58,789 nucleotides of DNA, taken from Candidatus Peribacteria bacterium. Lineage in GTDB: Bacteria > Patescibacteriota > Gracilibacteria > Peribacterales > Peribacteraceae. Numbering within the stretch: position 1 is the first letter of the stretch; every line of letters starts with the position of its first letter. This document shows, one piece after another, positions 51,765-58,789 of the stretch. Location of the stretch: assembly GCA_943354555.1 (NCBI GenBank), contig CALRCM010000003.1, positions 1 through 58,789 of the forward strand, written 5' to 3'. Below the pieces are notes generated by a model, which saw only the letters and a program-made list of their open reading frames with translations, did no database searches and had not been told where the DNA came from. A program made the translations under genes and the position numbers.

Positions 51765-52492
51765 TTTAATTTCACATCGGCACCGGCCTTTCTCCGCTTG
51801 TGGCTGCTCGTATCGGATTCAATAAGGCCGTCTTTTATATGGACGATGCGATCGGCAAACTCCGCAGTAGTCCGCTCGTGCGTGACGAGGATGATGGTGT
51901 GACCTGCAGCATTCAGTTTTTCCAGAACTTCCATGACCTGAAGCCCTGAAGCGGAATCGAGGTTGCCCGTTGGCTCATCGGCAAAAATCAGTGCGGGCTC
52001 TGTCACAAGTGCACGGGCGATGGCTACACGCTGTTTCTGACCTCCGGAAAGCTGGCTACTGAGGAATCCAGCACGATCGGAAAGACCGACCGAAGCGATT
52101 GCCTTACGTGCATATTTCTCTCGGTCTATCGAGGCGATACCCGGATGATACAAAAGAGGCAAAAGAACATTCTCCAGTACCGTCGCTCTCGGCAGGAGGT
52201 GAAATGCCTGAAAAACAAAACTTACTTTCGTAGCGCGAATCGCGGCAAGATCATCGTCGTTTTTTCCTGCGGTATTCTCACCAAGAAATGTGTACGTTCC
52301 CGCTGTGGGGCGGTCCAGGAAACCGAGAATATGCATCAGAGTGGATTTGCCGGAGCCGGATGGCCCCATGATCGCGATGAATTCCCCTGTATCGATCTCC
52401 AGATCGATGCCGTGGAGCACAGCGGTTTCGACTTCATCGTTAAAATACGATTTATGCAGGCCGGAGAGGGAAATCAGAGATGGCATGTTCAA
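51761..52492 (-). CDS. ABC transporter ATPase (MacB/LolD type)
   Basis: 243 residues. Walker [21 protein letters not shown], signature [15 protein letters not shown], Walker [18 protein letters not shown] and an H-loop region ILVTHE. It powers the two permeases. The order adaptor - ATPase - permease - permease is that of tripartite-like exporters of peptides, antibiotics or lipoproteins. Confidence 0.95.
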   Translation of the reverse strand: MNMPSLISLSGLHKSYFNDEVETAVLHGIDLEIDTGEFIAIMGPSGSGKSTLMHILGFLDRPTAGTYTFLGENTAGKNDDDLAAIRATKVSFVFQAFHLLPRATVLENVLLPLLYHPGIASIDREKYARKAIASVGLSDRAGFLSSQLSGGQKQRVAIARALVTEPALIFADEPTGNLDSASGLQVMEVLEKLNAAGHTIILVTHERTTAEFADRIVHIKDGLIESDTSSHKRRKAGADVKLK

Positions 52493-52504
52493 AGTGGGCA
52501 GTTC

Positions 52505-54295
52505 TCACTCTTTGATAAGAACAATGACAATATCGGCTTCGTCCACGCCCTCCACTTCGACTTCTCCGTCCGAGCCTTCCATTCCCATGGTGACGGACTT
52601 TTCAAGGACTTCACCATCAACAAGTAAACGGACAACAGTTTCACCTTCGGCATTTTCGATGACCGCACGACGCGGGACAGAAAGCACATCTGTGCGTCTT
52701 CCTGTAACGATTTCACAATCACCGGTCATTCCAACACGTAATTCTTCACGAGGAGATGCAAAGTCCAGTTTGACGCGGTACTTGGGCACACCATCGCGAT
52801 CCGTTGCGGCTTCATCTATTTCACTGACGCGTAGGGCGTCAAGGACACCGGGAAATGCATCGAGCTCTATCGATCCTGACTGACTTGTCTGGATCAGCGG
52901 GATGTCCACTTCAGCAACATACAGTTCGATGCGGTAGGGGGTTGTGCCGAGCATGGTGATTGCTGCACCCGTCGGAAGAATCTCGCCCTTCTTCAGATGC
53001 ACATTCGTAATCATGCCGTCGACAGGAGCGGTAAGAACGGTTTCGCCAAATGCAGCACGCGCACGCTGAAGGCGGGCGGCATTCTCCGCAACACGTGCGC
53101 GTGCGGCGAGAATCTCTTGGGGCCTTGTGCCGGCACGCTTAAGCTGCAATTGCGCTGCGGAAATATTCACTGATGCTTCATAGGTGGCGATATCCGCACT
53201 CGAGCGATCGACCTCTCCCTGTGCAGAGGCCAATATAGACTTTTCAGCAGCAATCTGAGTTTTGAAGGATGCGGAGGCATCACGAAGATTATTGAGCGCG
53301 GCATCGACACCGCTCAACGCCGACTGGATGCTGCTGCGCTCCGTTGCAAGCAGGTCGCTGTTTGTATCACGTACGGCATACGTAAAGCTGGAAGTAATCG
53401 GAAGACTCAAAAGAAAATCATTGGCAGAGCGCAGAAGTTCTGCGACTCCCGCAACGGCAGCGCGTGCAGTGGTTAGATCGGCCAGTGCCTCCTCAAAGTC
53501 CACCGCAGTTGCAACAACCGGAAGAGCGGCATCAAGATCGGAAGCTATGCGGCTCTGGCGACTTTTCATATCACTGTATTCGGAGAGGTTGAACTTTTGT
53601 ACGACATCCTGCACGGCTATTGCATCAAAGACATCATTCATTGTCTTGAGACCCGTTCGCGCATCCGCAAGATAGGCACTGGCGGTACTCCCGGCAGCAG
53701 CTACCGTACCTGCAAGAGAAATCTTTGTTTCGCTTTCAAGTGAACGCAGTTTTTCTTTAGACAATAACAATTTGGTTTCAGCCGTAGCCAGAGAGGTTTT
53801 TGCGGTCATCAAGGATGCTTGCTTACTCTGAAGTTCGGCTTCAGCAATGGCAATATCTTCGGGTCTTGTGCCCTCTAGGAGTCCATTTAAATCTGCTTGC
53901 GCGGACTGGAGCGCAGCTCCTGCAGACGCAACATCGGCAGAAAGTGTCCCTGCACGCAGCGCCGAAAGTTTCTGACCGGCTTTGACGATGTCACCTTCTT
54001 TCACAAACACATCACCAACGATGCCGCTTGTCGGAAACTGCAGGGAAAGATCGCGCTCGGAAATCACCGTACCAACGGCTTCAACAGTACGAATGACATC
54101 ACCACGCTTCACGGTATCGGTAATGTACTCAGGAGCTTTGGGGCGCGTCAGGCCGAATGCTGCAAGGACAACGAGAGCACTTCCTCCGACAATCACGGAG
54201 CTCCAGACAGGGTGACGGCGCATGACTGCCGGCCAAGGAAAACGGGCTACTGTGCGCTTGAGACTATTCCAGAAAATGGGAAGTGGATTACGCAT
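52505..54295 (-). CDS. MacA/HlyD-type periplasmic adaptor
   Basis: 596 residues from ATG 54295, longer than the usual 370-400. N-terminal membrane anchor (SSVIVGGSALVVLAAFGL), lipoyl/barrel-sandwich halves (SGIVGDVFVKEGDIVKAGQK and VDGMITNVHLKKGEILPTGA), a very long coiled-coil hairpin between them with Ala/Glu/Lys/Asp-rich helices, and a C-terminal beta-barrel region. CPR cells are thought to be monoderm, so it cannot dock on an outer-membrane channel; the long hairpin might instead reach the S-layer. The frame is open to 54424, but the family start fits 54295. The start overlaps the end of the MarR gene. Confidence 0.9.
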   Translation of the reverse strand: MRNPLPIFWNSLKRTVARFPWPAVMRRHPVWSSVIVGGSALVVLAAFGLTRPKAPEYITDTVKRGDVIRTVEAVGTVISERDLSLQFPTSGIVGDVFVKEGDIVKAGQKLSALRAGTLSADVASAGAALQSAQADLNGLLEGTRPEDIAIAEAELQSKQASLMTAKTSLATAETKLLLSKEKLRSLESETKISLAGTVAAAGSTASAYLADARTGLKTMNDVFDAIAVQDVVQKFNLSEYSDMKSRQSRIASDLDAALPVVATAVDFEEALADLTTARAAVAGVAELLRSANDFLLSLPITSSFTYAVRDTNSDLLATERSSIQSALSGVDAALNNLRDASASFKTQIAAEKSILASAQGEVDRSSADIATYEASVNISAAQLQLKRAGTRPQEILAARARVAENAARLQRARAAFGETVLTAPVDGMITNVHLKKGEILPTGAAITMLGTTPYRIELYVAEVDIPLIQTSQSGSIELDAFPGVLDALRVSEIDEAATDRDGVPKYRVKLDFASPREELRVGMTGDCEIVTGRRTDVLSVPRRAVIENAEGETVVRLLVDGEVLEKSVTMGMEGSDGEVEVEGVDEADIVIVLIKE

Positions 54296-54740
54296 GGGGG
54301 GTTTGTGAGTGAAGACGAATAAGATGATCAAAAATATGAGCAAGCTGCTCCTGCTCTGAAACGGGAAGAATGCCGAAAAGGGCACGGAAAGATTCTTCAA
54401 AGTGCCTGAAGGCACGTGTGGCAAGCTGTGCCCCCTCCGGAGTCAGCGTGACACGGACAATCTTACGGTTGACGCGGTCATGGGTGCGCAGAAGTAATCC
54501 CTGCTCTTCCAGTCGCGCTATAAAGACTGTTGCCGAAGGAGAGGTGATGGAAAGCTGCTCTGCAAGCTCCTTCATCGTCATGCCCGGATGCTCACGAACA
54601 GCAAGCAATCCATGGAGCTGCAAGATACTCACACCAACACCCTTCATAGTCGCAGCGTTACGATGACGGAGAATCCTATGCACCTGCATCATCAGACTTG
54701 TGAGATCATCGAGAGCCGATACTGCAGAATCATCTTTCAT
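54288..54740 (-). CDS. MarR-family regulator of the export operon
   Basis: 150 residues from ATG 54740. Winged helix with GMTMKELAEQLSITSPSATV (recognition helix), LEEQGLLLRTHDRVNRKIVR (wing) and VTLTPEGAQL, all typical of MarR. It is the first gene of the export operon and overlaps the adaptor gene, so it probably represses its own operon until a drug or metabolite binds. A palindrome (ATACGTAT) in its promoter is the likely operator. A longer start at 54761 is possible but less family-like. Confidence 0.93.
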   Translation of the reverse strand: MKDDSAVSALDDLTSLMMQVHRILRHRNAATMKGVGVSILQLHGLLAVREHPGMTMKELAEQLSITSPSATVFIARLEEQGLLLRTHDRVNRKIVRVTLTPEGAQLATRAFRHFEESFRALFGILPVSEQEQLAHIFDHLIRLHSQTPHA

Positions 54741-54757
54741 AATACTTAGAGAGATGA

Positions 54758-54786
54758 ACAATACGTATGTCTAAATAATGAGTCAA
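54758..54786 (-). promoter_or_regulatory. marR operon promoter with palindromic operator
   Basis: Minus strand: -35 TTGACT (54781-54786), 17 bases, -10 TATTGT (54758-54763). The palindrome ATACGTAT (54761-54768), extended to AGACATACGTATTGT, overlaps the -10 box, as for an autorepressing MarR site. Confidence 0.7.
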
Positions 54787-55697
54787 TCCTCTTTCCAAAG
54801 AAACGAGACTGTCATATAGACGATTGATTTTGTTATTTCTGTCCGGCAAGCACTACCCTTAGGAGAGGTAGCAGCCACAATCTCTCTGATGCGCTCCATA
54901 GCGGAGGGAAGGACGATTCCCTCTCTCAGAAGTTTTTCGGTGGAAAGTATGCAATTACTCCGCGCAGCTTTGGTCATGGACTCTGCAAGAGTCTGGGTCA
55001 GAAGCTCCGGATGCGGTCTGCCCTGCGCCTCCGCAAGCATGCATGCCACCTCGTAGAGCGAAACCGGTCCTGGGTTCACCATATTGAATATTCCCGTGGA
55101 TCTCCGCGCAATGAGCTCTGCGGCTGCATCGACACAATCCGGCACATACGTAATGGAATTGGGCACATCAATGACTTTTGTAAATTTCGCCACTTTACTC
55201 AGAAGATTTTTCGGATGATCCTCTGGCTCAAAAGGCATACGGATCCTGAGCATCAGGATTCCTCCCCGACCCTGAACCGGATCGGAAAACTCACGGAGCA
55301 TGGCTTCTGTCCATTGCTTGGTACGAGAATAGTAACTACCCTGAAAATTGGGTACATCCTCCTCAGAGAAGCCCTTTCCGCCGTTGTCACCGGAGTAGAT
55401 GCAGCCAGAACTGATGTGCACCATATATATCCCCCGCTTCCGGCATTCCTCAGCAAGAATCAGTGGCCCGAGAACATTGCTGCGAAAGGTCTCCTCTTTA
55501 TGATCCTCGCACCAGTCCACATTGGGCGTTCCGGTTTTGCCGACGGCATTGATAACTACATCCGGAACATTCGACTCCAATGCAGCAATAACAGCTGAAG
55601 CATCTGCAATATCGGCAGTGCTGGAAACGGCATCAGGAAACTTTCGGAGAAGATGCCCGCCGATATAGCCGCGTGGGCCAAAGAGGAGGATGCGCAC
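54783..55697 (-). CDS. RmlD-like NAD(P)-dependent sugar-nucleotide reductase/epimerase
   Basis: 304 residues, extended short-chain dehydrogenase. N-terminal NAD(P) motif RILLFGPRGYIGGHLL, active-site segment HISSGCIY and the catalytic YxxxK as YYSRTK, then a substrate-binding C-terminal part. The RmlD subfamily reduces dTDP-4-dehydrorhamnose; other sugar-nucleotide epimerases are equally likely by eye. GTG start at 55697, with TACACT seven bases upstream. Confidence 0.83.
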   Translation of the reverse strand: MRILLFGPRGYIGGHLLRKFPDAVSSTADIADASAVIAALESNVPDVVINAVGKTGTPNVDWCEDHKEETFRSNVLGPLILAEECRKRGIYMVHISSGCIYSGDNGGKGFSEEDVPNFQGSYYSRTKQWTEAMLREFSDPVQGRGGILMLRIRMPFEPEDHPKNLLSKVAKFTKVIDVPNSITYVPDCVDAAAELIARRSTGIFNMVNPGPVSLYEVACMLAEAQGRPHPELLTQTLAESMTKAARSNCILSTEKLLREGIVLPSAMERIREIVAATSPKGSACRTEITKSIVYMTVSFLWKED

Positions 55698-55704
55698 GAT
55701 GCAT

Positions 55705-55710
55705 AGTGTA
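55705..55710 (-). promoter_or_regulatory. -10 box TACACT, leaderless type (GTG start)
   Basis: Minus strand TACACT, seven bases, GTG 55697. Confidence 0.45.
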
Positions 55711-55754
55711 CGCGAGAGCGTAAAAAGGATCTAGCAGGAGCCTGAAGCCCCCTC

Positions 55755-55760
55755 TATACT
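55755..55760 (+). promoter_or_regulatory. -10 box TATACT for ftsK, leaderless type
   Basis: TATACT, six bases, ATG 55767. The -35 region is weak. Confidence 0.55.
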
Positions 55761-55766
55761 GTTCCC

Positions 55767-58067
55767 ATGGCCCGAAAACGCAGAAAGCTCCGGCGCACGA
55801 CTGCTAGAAAAAGGAAAGCGACGAGCAAGGGTCTCGACCTTGATCCTTCGACAAGGCGTGGGATTAGCGGAGCCGTACAGATTGCTTCAGGTATTCTTCT
55901 CGTCTTGGTGCTCAACGGTGAAGCCGGCATCTTTGGTGATGCTCTCGGAAAAATTCTGACATTCTTCTTCGGAAGATATTCCGGAATCTTCTCAGGGTTC
56001 CTCATTGTCTCCGGCCTTCTGCACTGGCTTACAACCGCCGAACATTTTTCCGTAAAGCGGTCTGCAGGACTTACCCTCTGTCTCGTTGCCTTCCTCGGCA
56101 TGGCACATATGACCGCCCCCATGGAGGATCTTGCGGTACACCGTGATGAACTCGCCGGAGCGATCGGATTTATGGCGAGTTTCCCCTTTGTTATGTTTGC
56201 AACTCCCGCAGTCGGCTTCACCGTCCTCGGTGCGCTGTTTCTGGTTGGTCTCTTCGTCGCTTTCGAGCCCAATATCTCGGCGATCATCTCCTTCTTTATT
56301 GTCCGTAGTGCCGAGATGCGCAATCAGGTGACAGCAAAGCCCAAAGTAAGGATTGCCAAGGAGGCGAAAGATGAGGATGACAAAGAGGAATGGAATGCAG
56401 ATGACGAGGAGGCGAAAGATGATCTTGTCGAACAGGACAGAGAGCCGCCGGAACTCAATATCGTCCGGCCGAATTTCGTACAGGCCAATGTACAGAGCGC
56501 AAAGGACATCAAAAAGTCGATGAAGATCAAAGCTGTACAAAAAGACACGATTGAAATGACGGACAAGCGGTACGAGGAATGGACATTTCCTGCATTCGAT
56601 CTCCTCGACGACAAGCGCAGCGAGGTGACAGTCAACGACGAAGAGCTGAAGACGCAAGCAAGAGGCATCGAGGAGAAGCTCCGCGAGTTCGGCATCGAGG
56701 TGACAATGCGCGATGCTCACCCCGGACCGACGGTCACACAGTTCACACTGAAGCCATCCGAGGGCGTGAAGCTGTCGAGTATCGAAACACTGAAGAACGA
56801 TCTTGCGCTTGCACTTGCTGCAGAAAGTCTGCGCATCGAGGCGCCGATTCCGGGAAAGAGTCTTGTTGGCATCGAAATGCCTAACCGCATCCGCACGACG
56901 GTTCACCTTAAGGAGATCCTTGAAAGTCCGGAGTTCTCGCAGAGTGAATCCCCTCTCACACTCCCCCTCGGGCGTGATGTTTCCGGAAAAGCCGTTGTCG
57001 CCGCATTGGAGGATATGCCCCACTTGCTCATAGCCGGCGCAACAGGCTCTGGAAAATCCGTCTGTATGAACACGTTTCTGGTCTCACTCCTTTTCCAGAA
57101 TTCTCCGGACCAGCTGAAGTTCATCCTTGTCGACCCGAAGCGCGTGGAGCTCATGCCCTACGACGGCATTCCGCATCTTCTTACACCCGTGATCACCGAA
57201 GCGGAGAAGGCTCTACAAGCACTTCGCTGGGCGGTTGCCGAAATGGGCAGACGCCTCCACCGCTTCTCCGAAGTGGGGGCGAAGAATCTTGCGGAATTCA
57301 ACGAGAAGCAAGCCGAAGACAGCACGACGCTCCCGCGCATCATCATCGTTATCGATGAGCTTGCGGACCTCATGATGCGGCAGTACCGCAAAGACACGGA
57401 AATGATGATCGCGCGCATCGCACAGATGGCCAGAGCAACGGGAATGCACCTTGTGATAGCTACCCAGCGCCCGTCTGTGGATGTCATCACCGGTCTCATC
57501 AAGGCCAATATCCCAACCCGCATCGCCTTCCGTGTCGTGAGCGCTATCGACAGCCGTACGATCATCGATAGCATCGGTGCAGACGATCTCCTTGGAAAAG
57601 GCGACATGCTCCATATGACGGCAACGACGCAAAAGCCTGTGCGTATTCAGGGCATCTACATTTCTACAAAAGAAACGGAGCGTGTGATCAATGCTGTGAA
57701 GATCGCCGGCGGTGGAAAGATTACCGAGCAGATCGGACTCGTTGATGATGAAGAAGATGCATCAGGAGATGCAGAGGACTCGGAGGAACTCGGAGCGGGC
57801 CTCAGCCAACCTTCTCCAACTGGATGGACGCAGCAAATCGATCTCAATGCAGACGATGACGGCGGAGACAGCATGTTCTTCGATGCTGTTGCGGTCGTAC
57901 AGGAAACAGGAAAAGCCAGTGCCTCTCTGCTGCAGCGTCGCCTGAGCGTGGGCTACGCGCGGGCTGCCAAGCTTCTCGATATCATGGAGAAGAAGAGGCT
58001 TATCGGCCCTGTACGGGGTGCAAAAGCCCGCGAGGTATTTCTTGACAGGGCGATTGCAGGAAATTAA
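55767..58067 (+). CDS. ftsK: DNA translocase FtsK/SpoIIIE
   Basis: Hexameric motor that clears chromosomes from the division septum. 766 residues. A basic N-terminus (ARKRRKLRRTTARKRK) is followed by four membrane helices (about residues 30-180), an acidic linker, the alpha domain, and the beta motor domain with Walker A GATGSGKSVCMNTFL (about residue 424). Walker B IIIVIDELADLM and ATQRPSVDVITGLIKANIPT come next. The C-terminal gamma winged helix (ASLLQRRLSVGYARAAKLLD), which reads orientation sequences, is complete. Monocistronic or followed by the small gene at 58104. Confidence 0.97.
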   Translation: MARKRRKLRRTTARKRKATSKGLDLDPSTRRGISGAVQIASGILLVLVLNGEAGIFGDALGKILTFFFGRYSGIFSGFLIVSGLLHWLTTAEHFSVKRSAGLTLCLVAFLGMAHMTAPMEDLAVHRDELAGAIGFMASFPFVMFATPAVGFTVLGALFLVGLFVAFEPNISAIISFFIVRSAEMRNQVTAKPKVRIAKEAKDEDDKEEWNADDEEAKDDLVEQDREPPELNIVRPNFVQANVQSAKDIKKSMKIKAVQKDTIEMTDKRYEEWTFPAFDLLDDKRSEVTVNDEELKTQARGIEEKLREFGIEVTMRDAHPGPTVTQFTLKPSEGVKLSSIETLKNDLALALAAESLRIEAPIPGKSLVGIEMPNRIRTTVHLKEILESPEFSQSESPLTLPLGRDVSGKAVVAALEDMPHLLIAGATGSGKSVCMNTFLVSLLFQNSPDQLKFILVDPKRVELMPYDGIPHLLTPVITEAEKALQALRWAVAEMGRRLHRFSEVGAKNLAEFNEKQAEDSTTLPRIIIVIDELADLMMRQYRKDTEMMIARIAQMARATGMHLVIATQRPSVDVITGLIKANIPTRIAFRVVSAIDSRTIIDSIGADDLLGKGDMLHMTATTQKPVRIQGIYISTKETERVINAVKIAGGGKITEQIGLVDDEEDASGDAEDSEELGAGLSQPSPTGWTQQIDLNADDDGGDSMFFDAVAVVQETGKASASLLQRRLSVGYARAAKLLDIMEKKRLIGPVRGAKAREVFLDRAIAGN

Positions 58068-58103
58068 CCTTCGGGGCCTTTCGTATGCAAATCTTCGCCC
58101 CTT

Positions 58104-58469
58104 ATGAATCAGCCTGACAAAGCATGTGACGGCCTTATCGCAAGTCTTGATAGATACATTGCGGGCGACCGCGAATGGCTTAATGGAATTGTGCTTATTG
58201 GGCAGGTTTCAACGGAAATCCGTCCAAATCCCGATTACTATGAGGAAGTTGAAAAACGTTATATTCCCGTCATTCGCAGATATCTCCAGCGTCTTCTTCC
58301 GATTGCCAGAGGAGAAATACGGGACGGTAGTTATTACCCGAGTACTAGTGGTGCGATCAATCATCTGCAATCTGTTCTCGATACAGCGAGAGATGCGGGA
58401 GTTTCTGAACATGATGCTGCATATGTAAATATCGTAGACTGCATTTCACAACTACAGAAAATCAAATAG
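58104..58469 (+). CDS. Small protein of unknown function
   Basis: 121 residues, soluble, mainly helical (VIRRYLQRLLPIARGEI, INHLQSVLDTARDAGVSEHD). I recognise no family. It starts 36 bases after ftsK, perhaps in the same transcript, since no leaderless-type -10 box precedes it. A separate promoter box for the next gene lies just downstream. Confidence 0.65.
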   Translation: MNQPDKACDGLIASLDRYIAGDREWLNGIVLIGQVSTEIRPNPDYYEEVEKRYIPVIRRYLQRLLPIARGEIRDGSYYPSTSGAINHLQSVLDTARDAGVSEHDAAYVNIVDCISQLQKIK

Positions 58470-58478
58470 TGAAGCTGT

Positions 58479-58484
58479 TATAGT
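58479..58484 (+). promoter_or_regulatory. -10 box TATAGT, leaderless type
   Basis: TATAGT, six bases, ATG 58491. Confidence 0.5.
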
Positions 58485-58490
58485 GGTTGC

Positions 58491-58789
58491 ATGGATCTTC
58501 TGATCGGAACGAAAAACAAAGGCAAGGTGATCGAGATTACGGAAGCACTTTCGGGAATAAATATCCGCTGTATCGGTGCGCACGATGCGGAAATCATGGA
58601 AGATCCCGTCGAGACGGGTTCGAGCTTTGAAGAAAATGCACTCCAGAAAGCCCGCTTCTATCATCAGCGTTCCGGACTCCCTACACTCGCCGACGACTCC
58701 GGCATCATCGTCGAAGCTCTACAAAGTGAACTGGGAATCCATACGCGACGGTGGGGAGCGGGAGCCGATGCGACTGACGAAGAATGGAT
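58491..58789 (+). CDS. rdgB: RdgB/HAM1 nucleotide pyrophosphatase, N-terminal part (cut by window edge)
   Basis: Hydrolyses ITP, dITP and XTP to keep damaged purines out of nucleic acids. The visible 99 residues begin MDLLIGTKNKGKVIEITEAL (the family substrate-binding TxNxxK), then EDPVETGSSFEENALQKARF with the conserved SFEENA.KA and LPTLADDSGIIVEAL with the catalytic DDSG. The C-terminal half lies outside the window. Confidence 0.93.
   Translation, partial: MDLLIGTKNKGKVIEITEALSGINIRCIGAHDAEIMEDPVETGSSFEENALQKARFYHQRSGLPTLADDSGIIVEALQSELGIHTRRWGAGADATDEEW

Overview
The window looks like a chromosomal segment of a Candidate Phyla Radiation (Patescibacteria) bacterium, most likely from the Peribacteria/Peregrinibacteria side. 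This is an inference from gene content: a four-helix-bundle (IVP/S23-type) protein, a DUF5671-like membrane protein, many small secreted or membrane proteins without relatives I recognise, SLH proteins, and an unusual but real set of purine, pyrimidine and folate genes. UGA is used as an ordinary stop (carB; the ATGA overlap at 16268-16271), so the Gracilibacteria/SR1 recoding does not apply. Base composition is near 50% GC. No rRNA, CRISPR array or complete insertion sequence is present.

Layout. 1-900: the first codons of an IS30-type transposase, cut by the window edge, then a palindrome-rich spacer and a formaldehyde-activating enzyme (fae), an unexpected gene here. 900-3600: small secreted protein, four-helix-bundle gene bracketed by complementary 7-mer arrays, TMTC-like TPR membrane protein. 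3600-5800: CIRCE-controlled groES-groEL. 5860-13760: a 1439-residue unknown protein, a Pro/Ala-rich partner and an SLH plus beta-propeller surface protein. 13870-16680: membrane-anchored Clp-type ATPase with a dead first ATPase domain, and a small membrane partner. 16740-25200: tmk, Cys-rich secreted protein, folD, purF, purD and a folate/biopterin-type transporter. 25200-29000: prfA, DUF5671-like protein and mnmA. 29000-33500: sortase, tRNA-Leu(UAA), GIY-YIG protein, EamA permease and SLH protein. 33500-39020: carB, greA and holA. 39190-41710: dockerin-like, cohesin-like/FN3 and membrane-anchored proteins in one operon. 41770-45440: VIT1-type transporter, second TMTC-like protein, aquaporin and tRNA-Tyr. 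45570-49060: two related unknown proteins with modules resembling sigma-70 region 2. 49260-54740: MarR-controlled MacA/MacB-type export operon. 54780-58789: sugar-nucleotide reductase, ftsK, a small protein and the start of rdgB.

Two patterns cut across the window. First, tandem 7-mer (or 9-mer) arrays, often facing an inverted copy to make a long imperfect hairpin, recur at more than ten sites. Three sit in frame inside genes (a TMTC-like gene, mnmA and carB), and one pair encloses the four-helix-bundle gene. Second, most first genes of transcription units have a TAnnnT -10 box 6-9 bases before the start codon and no Shine-Dalgarno sequence. This predicts leaderless mRNAs, and both tRNAs have the same spacing. 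The few genes with a clear Shine-Dalgarno sequence (fae and two short ORFs) stand out against this.

The genes support C1/folate and nucleotide metabolism (folD, purF, purD, carB, tmk and a putative folate transporter), cell-surface assembly (SLH proteins, sortase, cohesin/dockerin-like pair, GT-C-like membrane proteins) and core information processing (groESL, prfA, mnmA, greA, holA, ftsK).
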